Assembly (NCBI GenBank): GCA_938004315.1
Contig: CALKWG010000242.1
Location: 1 to 8,766 of the forward strand
Direction of reading: 5' to 3'
DNA from: an uncultured Spirochaetaceae bacterium
Lineage (GTDB): Bacteria; Spirochaetota; Spirochaetia; Treponematales; UBA12059
DNA: 8,766 nucleotides
The notes beneath the pieces are model-generated. The model made no database searches. It saw nothing but the letters and a program-made list of their open reading frames with translations, and had not been told where the DNA came from. The position numbers and the translations under genes were made by a program. Below, in pieces: positions 6,519-8,766 of this stretch; positions within the stretch are counted from its first letter, which is position 1, and each line of letters begins with the position of its first letter.

Positions 6519-7874
6519 ATGAAGCGTATTATCGCTCTTACCCTCGTGCTGCTCATGGCCGCGGGCGCCGTTTTCGCGCAGTCCCGCGCCGTATGGGACT
6601 CCAGGGCCCGCCAGTTCCAGATCGAGCCGGGCGCCAAGATCCGCGTCGGCGTCGACAACGACCAGTTCGGCGCGGCCATCGTGGAGCTCTGGAACCGCCT
6701 GCGCCCGGACGCCCGCGGCGTAGTCGAGTTCGTGAACTTCGGCGCCGCCGGCGGCGCCGACCTCGTCACCCAGAACCAGGGCGAGGCCCCGGACGTGGTC
6801 TTCGTGATCGACGGCGAGGTCAGCCGCAACTTCCAGTCCTTACTGCCCTTCGACAAGGTGATCACCGACGCCGCCAGGAGCTTCGCGCTGGATCCCTTCT
6901 ATTCCGGCGCTAACGTCGGCAGCGTCCGCAAGTTCATCCCCTCCGCTTGGGACGGCATGGCCTTCGCTTGGAACAAAACCATGATGGAGGCACTGGGCCT
7001 TAATACGACGGACCGCAACAACGACGGTTTGCCCGAAGCCTTCGACACCTGGGAAGAGATCTTCGCCCTGGCCAAGCAGTGGCAGACCGCCCGCCCGACC
7101 TACAAGGGCAAGCCGGTCAACATCGTCTTCCCGATGTCCCTGGAAGAAGTCTGGTCCGGCTTCTCCAGCCTGACCGCCGGCGGCTGGCGCCTCTTCGCTA
7201 AGGGCGATCCGGCTAACCCCGGCTTCGAGCAGAAGGACTTCCTGGCCGGCCTCGATTTCATCAAGGCCGCCAGCGACGCCCGCATCTCCGCCGAGGTTAA
7301 CGGCGCCCGCACCCCCGCCGCCTCCATGACCTGGCGCTGGGACGACGCCCTCAACCTCGAGACCGCGCCTTTCTTCATGGTCGGCACCTGGATGGATATC
7401 AAGGGCGCCGAGACCAAGGGCGGCTACGACATCAAGTTCGGCCCCATGCCCACCTGGAAGGGCAAGCGCCTCGCCCCGCTCGTAAAGACCAAGGGTTGGG
7501 CCATCAACGGCTTCACCAAGTTCCCCTCGGCCTCCCACGAGCTCATCCGCATCCTCTTCCTCCGCGACGGCATGCAGGCCATGGTCGACAGCTCCAGCTA
7601 TATCCCGGTCCTCAAGGCCAGGAGCACGAACACCCCGACCTACGAAGACGTCAACAAGCGGGAGATGTCCGCCGCCTTCGCCTTCAGCTACCCCGAGCCC
7701 ACCGTGGCCCTCCCGGCCAACCCCGCCAAGAAGGCCATGGACGGCTACTACAACATCAACCTGAATCTGGAGCTCCGCGCCGTCTGGGACGGCGAGAAGA
7801 CCCCGGCCCAGGCCCAGCAGACCATCGTCGACGCGTATAAGAAATGGTTCGAGGCCAATAACAAGGCCCAGTAA
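6519..7874 (+). CDS. Extracellular solute-binding protein of a carbohydrate ABC transporter (MalE type)
   Basis: This 451-residue protein is the secreted receptor that delivers sugar to an ABC importer, here probably malto-oligosaccharide. Residues 1-20 are a classic signal peptide: MKR, a hydrophobic core, then AVFA before Gln21. There is no lipobox cysteine, so the protein is probably free in the periplasm. The mature part has the family-1 binding-protein pattern: an early beta strand IRVGVD (41-46), PDVVFVIDGE (91-100), WDGMAFAWNKTMM (144-156) in the first hinge region, and KGWAINGFTKFPSASHELIRIL (325-346) near the sugar-contacting second lobe, followed by SSYIPVLKA (359-367). Residues 165-176 (DRNNDGLPEAFD) fit an EF-hand-like calcium loop. 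The start ATG has AAGGAGG five bases upstream. The gene uses almost only C- or G-ending codons and few rare ones, consistent with high expression. It is divergent from the GH13 enzyme and followed by two hairpins and a MalF-type permease. Maltodextrin specificity is inferred from this context. Confidence 0.9.
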   Translation: MKRIIALTLVLLMAAGAVFAQSRAVWDSRARQFQIEPGAKIRVGVDNDQFGAAIVELWNRLRPDARGVVEFVNFGAAGGADLVTQNQGEAPDVVFVIDGEVSRNFQSLLPFDKVITDAARSFALDPFYSGANVGSVRKFIPSAWDGMAFAWNKTMMEALGLNTTDRNNDGLPEAFDTWEEIFALAKQWQTARPTYKGKPVNIVFPMSLEEVWSGFSSLTAGGWRLFAKGDPANPGFEQKDFLAGLDFIKAASDARISAEVNGARTPAASMTWRWDDALNLETAPFFMVGTWMDIKGAETKGGYDIKFGPMPTWKGKRLAPLVKTKGWAINGFTKFPSASHELIRILFLRDGMQAMVDSSSYIPVLKARSTNTPTYEDVNKREMSAAFAFSYPEPTVALPANPAKKAMDGYYNINLNLELRAVWDGEKTPAQAQQTIVDAYKKWFEANNKAQ

Positions 7875-7880
7875 GGAACC

Positions 7881-7907
7881 CGGGGCGCCCTCGGGGCGCC
7901 CCGCTTT
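7881..7907 (+). terminator. GC-rich stem-loop after the binding-protein gene
   Basis: CGGGGCGCC (7881-7889) pairs perfectly with GGCGCCCCG (7895-7903) around a 5-base loop, starting six bases after the stop codon and followed only by CTTT. The stem is very stable but the T-run is short. It may act with the next hairpin as a tandem terminator, or protect the 3' end of the highly expressed upstream message, as known for malE in enteric bacteria. Confidence 0.6.
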
Positions 7908-7915
7908 CGCCGATC

Positions 7916-7942
7916 GAGCCTCCGTACGCGGGGGCTCTTTTT
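7916..7942 (+). terminator. Rho-independent terminator between the binding-protein and permease genes
   Basis: GAGCCTCCG (7916-7924) and CGGGGGCTC (7929-7937) form a 9-bp stem with one G-U pair and a TACG tetraloop, directly followed by TTTTT (7938-7942). This is the clearest intrinsic terminator in the window. It would make the binding-protein gene mostly monocistronic, with read-through or a separate promoter feeding the permease. Confidence 0.85.
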
Positions 7943-7963
7943 CTAGCCGCCCCGCTTCGGCGT

Positions 7964-7992
7964 TTGCGTGCGAGGCCGGGCGGCGCTAGACT
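7964..7992 (+). promoter_or_regulatory. Candidate promoter for the permease gene
   Basis: TTGCGT (7964-7969) and TAGACT (7987-7992) are spaced by 17 bases, downstream of the terminator and about 50 bases before the permease ATG. The -35 matches only three consensus positions and the -10 four. Its position after a strong terminator makes a separate promoter reasonable. Confidence 0.35.
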
Positions 7993-8041
7993 TGCATACC
8001 GAGCCGACCGGCATTTAAAACCGCCGGCAGCGGGAGGAAAC

Positions 8042-8766
8042 ATGCTTCAGATTAGCGATCGGCCGCCGACCGGCCGCGGCGCCCCGGCGGCGCCGCCCTG
8101 GGTCCCCGCCCTGGCTTCGCTCGCTCTGCCCGGGCTCGGCCAGCTTCTCAATAAACAACGCGCCAAGGCCTTGATCTGGTTCGTCGTACCCCTGATCGTC
8201 CTGGCGATCGAGCTGTCGACCTCGCAATGGGGCCGCTACCTGACGCTCGTTCGCGGCGGAGTTCCGGAGGATCGCTTCGCGACCGAGGCCGACCACGGCT
8301 ACTATGAAGGCGACGCCTCTTTAGGCCAAAGCTTCGAGAGCCTAGGCGCGCTCTTCGGCTCCTTCGACTCAAGCGCCCCCGCGGAGGGCGACGGCGACCC
8401 CTTCGCCTCCGACGGAGATCCTTTCGGCGCTCCTGCCGAGGGCGACGGCGACCCCTTCGCCTCCGACGGAGATCCTTTCGGCGCTCCCGCCGAGGGCGAC
8501 GGCGATCCCTTCGGATCCGGAGACCCCTTCGGCGGCACGGCTGAAGGCGACGGAGACCCCTTCGGATCGGGCGATTACGAGAGCGCGGGGCCGAGCTATT
8601 TCGACGCTCAGTACATGTGGCCGCGATTCGCCGAGGGCGAGCCGCGCTACCTCTTTAGGAACTTCGGCGGATTCTTTACCCGCGGCGTCTGGGGCCTCGT
8701 GACCCTGGGGCGCTTGATCATCGGTACGCCCTACGCCGATACGACCATCGAGCTCTTCAACAAGAT
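8042..8766 (+). CDS. MalF-type carbohydrate ABC transporter permease, N-terminal part with acidic repeat insert (runs off the window)
   Basis: The frame is open from the ATG at 8042 to the window end (241 codons). GGGAGG at 8032-8037 is the ribosome-binding site. A short Pro/Arg-containing N terminus leads to a hydrophobic hairpin: VPALASLALPGLGQLLNKQR (21-40), whose PGLGQ-x-x-N-x-x-x-x-K pattern is seen in N-terminally extended sugar permeases, then a membrane segment at about 43-59. A long polar loop follows, dominated from residue 115 to 179 by acidic Gly-Asp-Pro-Phe repeats. Then comes FFTRGVWGLVTLGRLIIG (211-228). The WGL-x-TLG element resembles the segment preceding the second membrane helix in MalF-like permeases of similar transporters, as I recall them. 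The binding-fold permease core and the EAA loop lie beyond the window, so the family call rests on these N-terminal features and on the adjacent binding-protein gene. An unrelated membrane protein remains possible. Confidence 0.7.
   Translation, partial: MLQISDRPPTGRGAPAAPPWVPALASLALPGLGQLLNKQRAKALIWFVVPLIVLAIELSTSQWGRYLTLVRGGVPEDRFATEADHGYYEGDASLGQSFESLGALFGSFDSSAPAEGDGDPFASDGDPFGAPAEGDGDPFASDGDPFGAPAEGDGDPFGSGDPFGGTAEGDGDPFGSGDYESAGPSYFDAQYMWPRFAEGEPRYLFRNFGGFFTRGVWGLVTLGRLIIGTPYADTTIELFNK
8384..8578 (+). repeat. In-frame tandem repeat coding for acidic GDPF units
   Basis: Four successive units begin with Glu-Gly-Asp-Gly-Asp-Pro-Phe. Units one and two (8384-8437 and 8438-8491) are 54 bp and differ at a single base (CCT or CCC in a proline codon). 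The third (8492-8542) is 51 bp and diverged, and the fourth (8543-8578) is partial. Seven GDPF tetrapeptides occur in all. The near identity of the first two units points to recent duplication by slippage or unequal recombination. The repeat keeps the reading frame of the permease gene, and all four units carry many Asp and Glu residues. Confidence 0.95.

Noticed and set aside
6840..7538. Minus-strand 232-codon open frame within the binding-protein gene
   Set aside because: Glycine- and alanine-rich shadow of strongly biased GC codons; the plus-strand binding-protein features are unambiguous.
8302..8538. Minus-strand frame coding for GSPSPSAGAPK-like repeats
   Set aside because: It is the antisense of the permease repeat region. 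The plus frame has a ribosome-binding site, a hydrophobic hairpin and permease motifs, and stays open to the window end.
8384..8578. CRISPR-like or intergenic tandem array
   Set aside because: The units are contiguous with no unique spacers, are multiples of three, and keep the permease reading frame.

Overview
The window is GC-rich (roughly two thirds G+C by eye), gene-dense bacterial chromosome with no RNA genes, insertion sequences, CRISPR arrays or phage genes that I can see. Host assignment is an inference: the short hydrophobic signal peptide ending in Ala-Gln on the solute-binding protein, the PGLGQ-type N-terminal extension of the sugar permease, and divergent amylase and sugar-transporter genes together look most like a GC-rich spirochaete-type (Spirochaetota) anaerobe, but no marker gene fixes the phylum.

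Minus-strand block (1-6420). Reading in the direction of transcription, from high to low coordinates: a GH13 alpha-amylase-family enzyme of the neopullulanase/cyclomaltodextrinase type (6420-4546); a radical SAM protein with extra C-terminal cysteines (4438-3314); a two-domain GNAT-family acetyltransferase (3175-2294); a full-length NfeD-family membrane serine protease (2225-573); and the first 147 codons of the flotillin-like protein FloA (443 to the window edge). NfeD and FloA form the well-known conserved pair. The gaps are 68-138 bp, and several contain their own promoter-like or hairpin elements, so this need not be a single operon.

Divergent control region (6421-6518). It separates the amylase from a plus-strand sugar-transport operon. 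It holds one promoter-like motif in each direction and a CG-centred pseudo-palindrome resembling a LacI-family operator, placed so that one repressor could affect both.

Plus-strand block (6519-8766). A secreted solute-binding protein of the MalE type (6519-7874) is followed by two GC hairpins, the second a textbook intrinsic terminator. Next comes the N-terminal 241 codons of a MalF-type permease (8042 to the window edge), which carries a striking acidic Gly-Asp-Pro-Phe tandem repeat. The likely combined job is uptake of malto-oligosaccharides through the ABC transporter and their cytoplasmic hydrolysis by the amylase, which has no signal peptide.

Two real genes run off the window edges (floA and the permease). 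I found them by reading the open frames directly. No wholly new multi-gene system is evident. The best leads are the permease repeat, an apparently leaderless nfeD promoter, a perfect 24-bp palindrome over the acetyltransferase ribosome-binding site, and an unassigned radical SAM protein.
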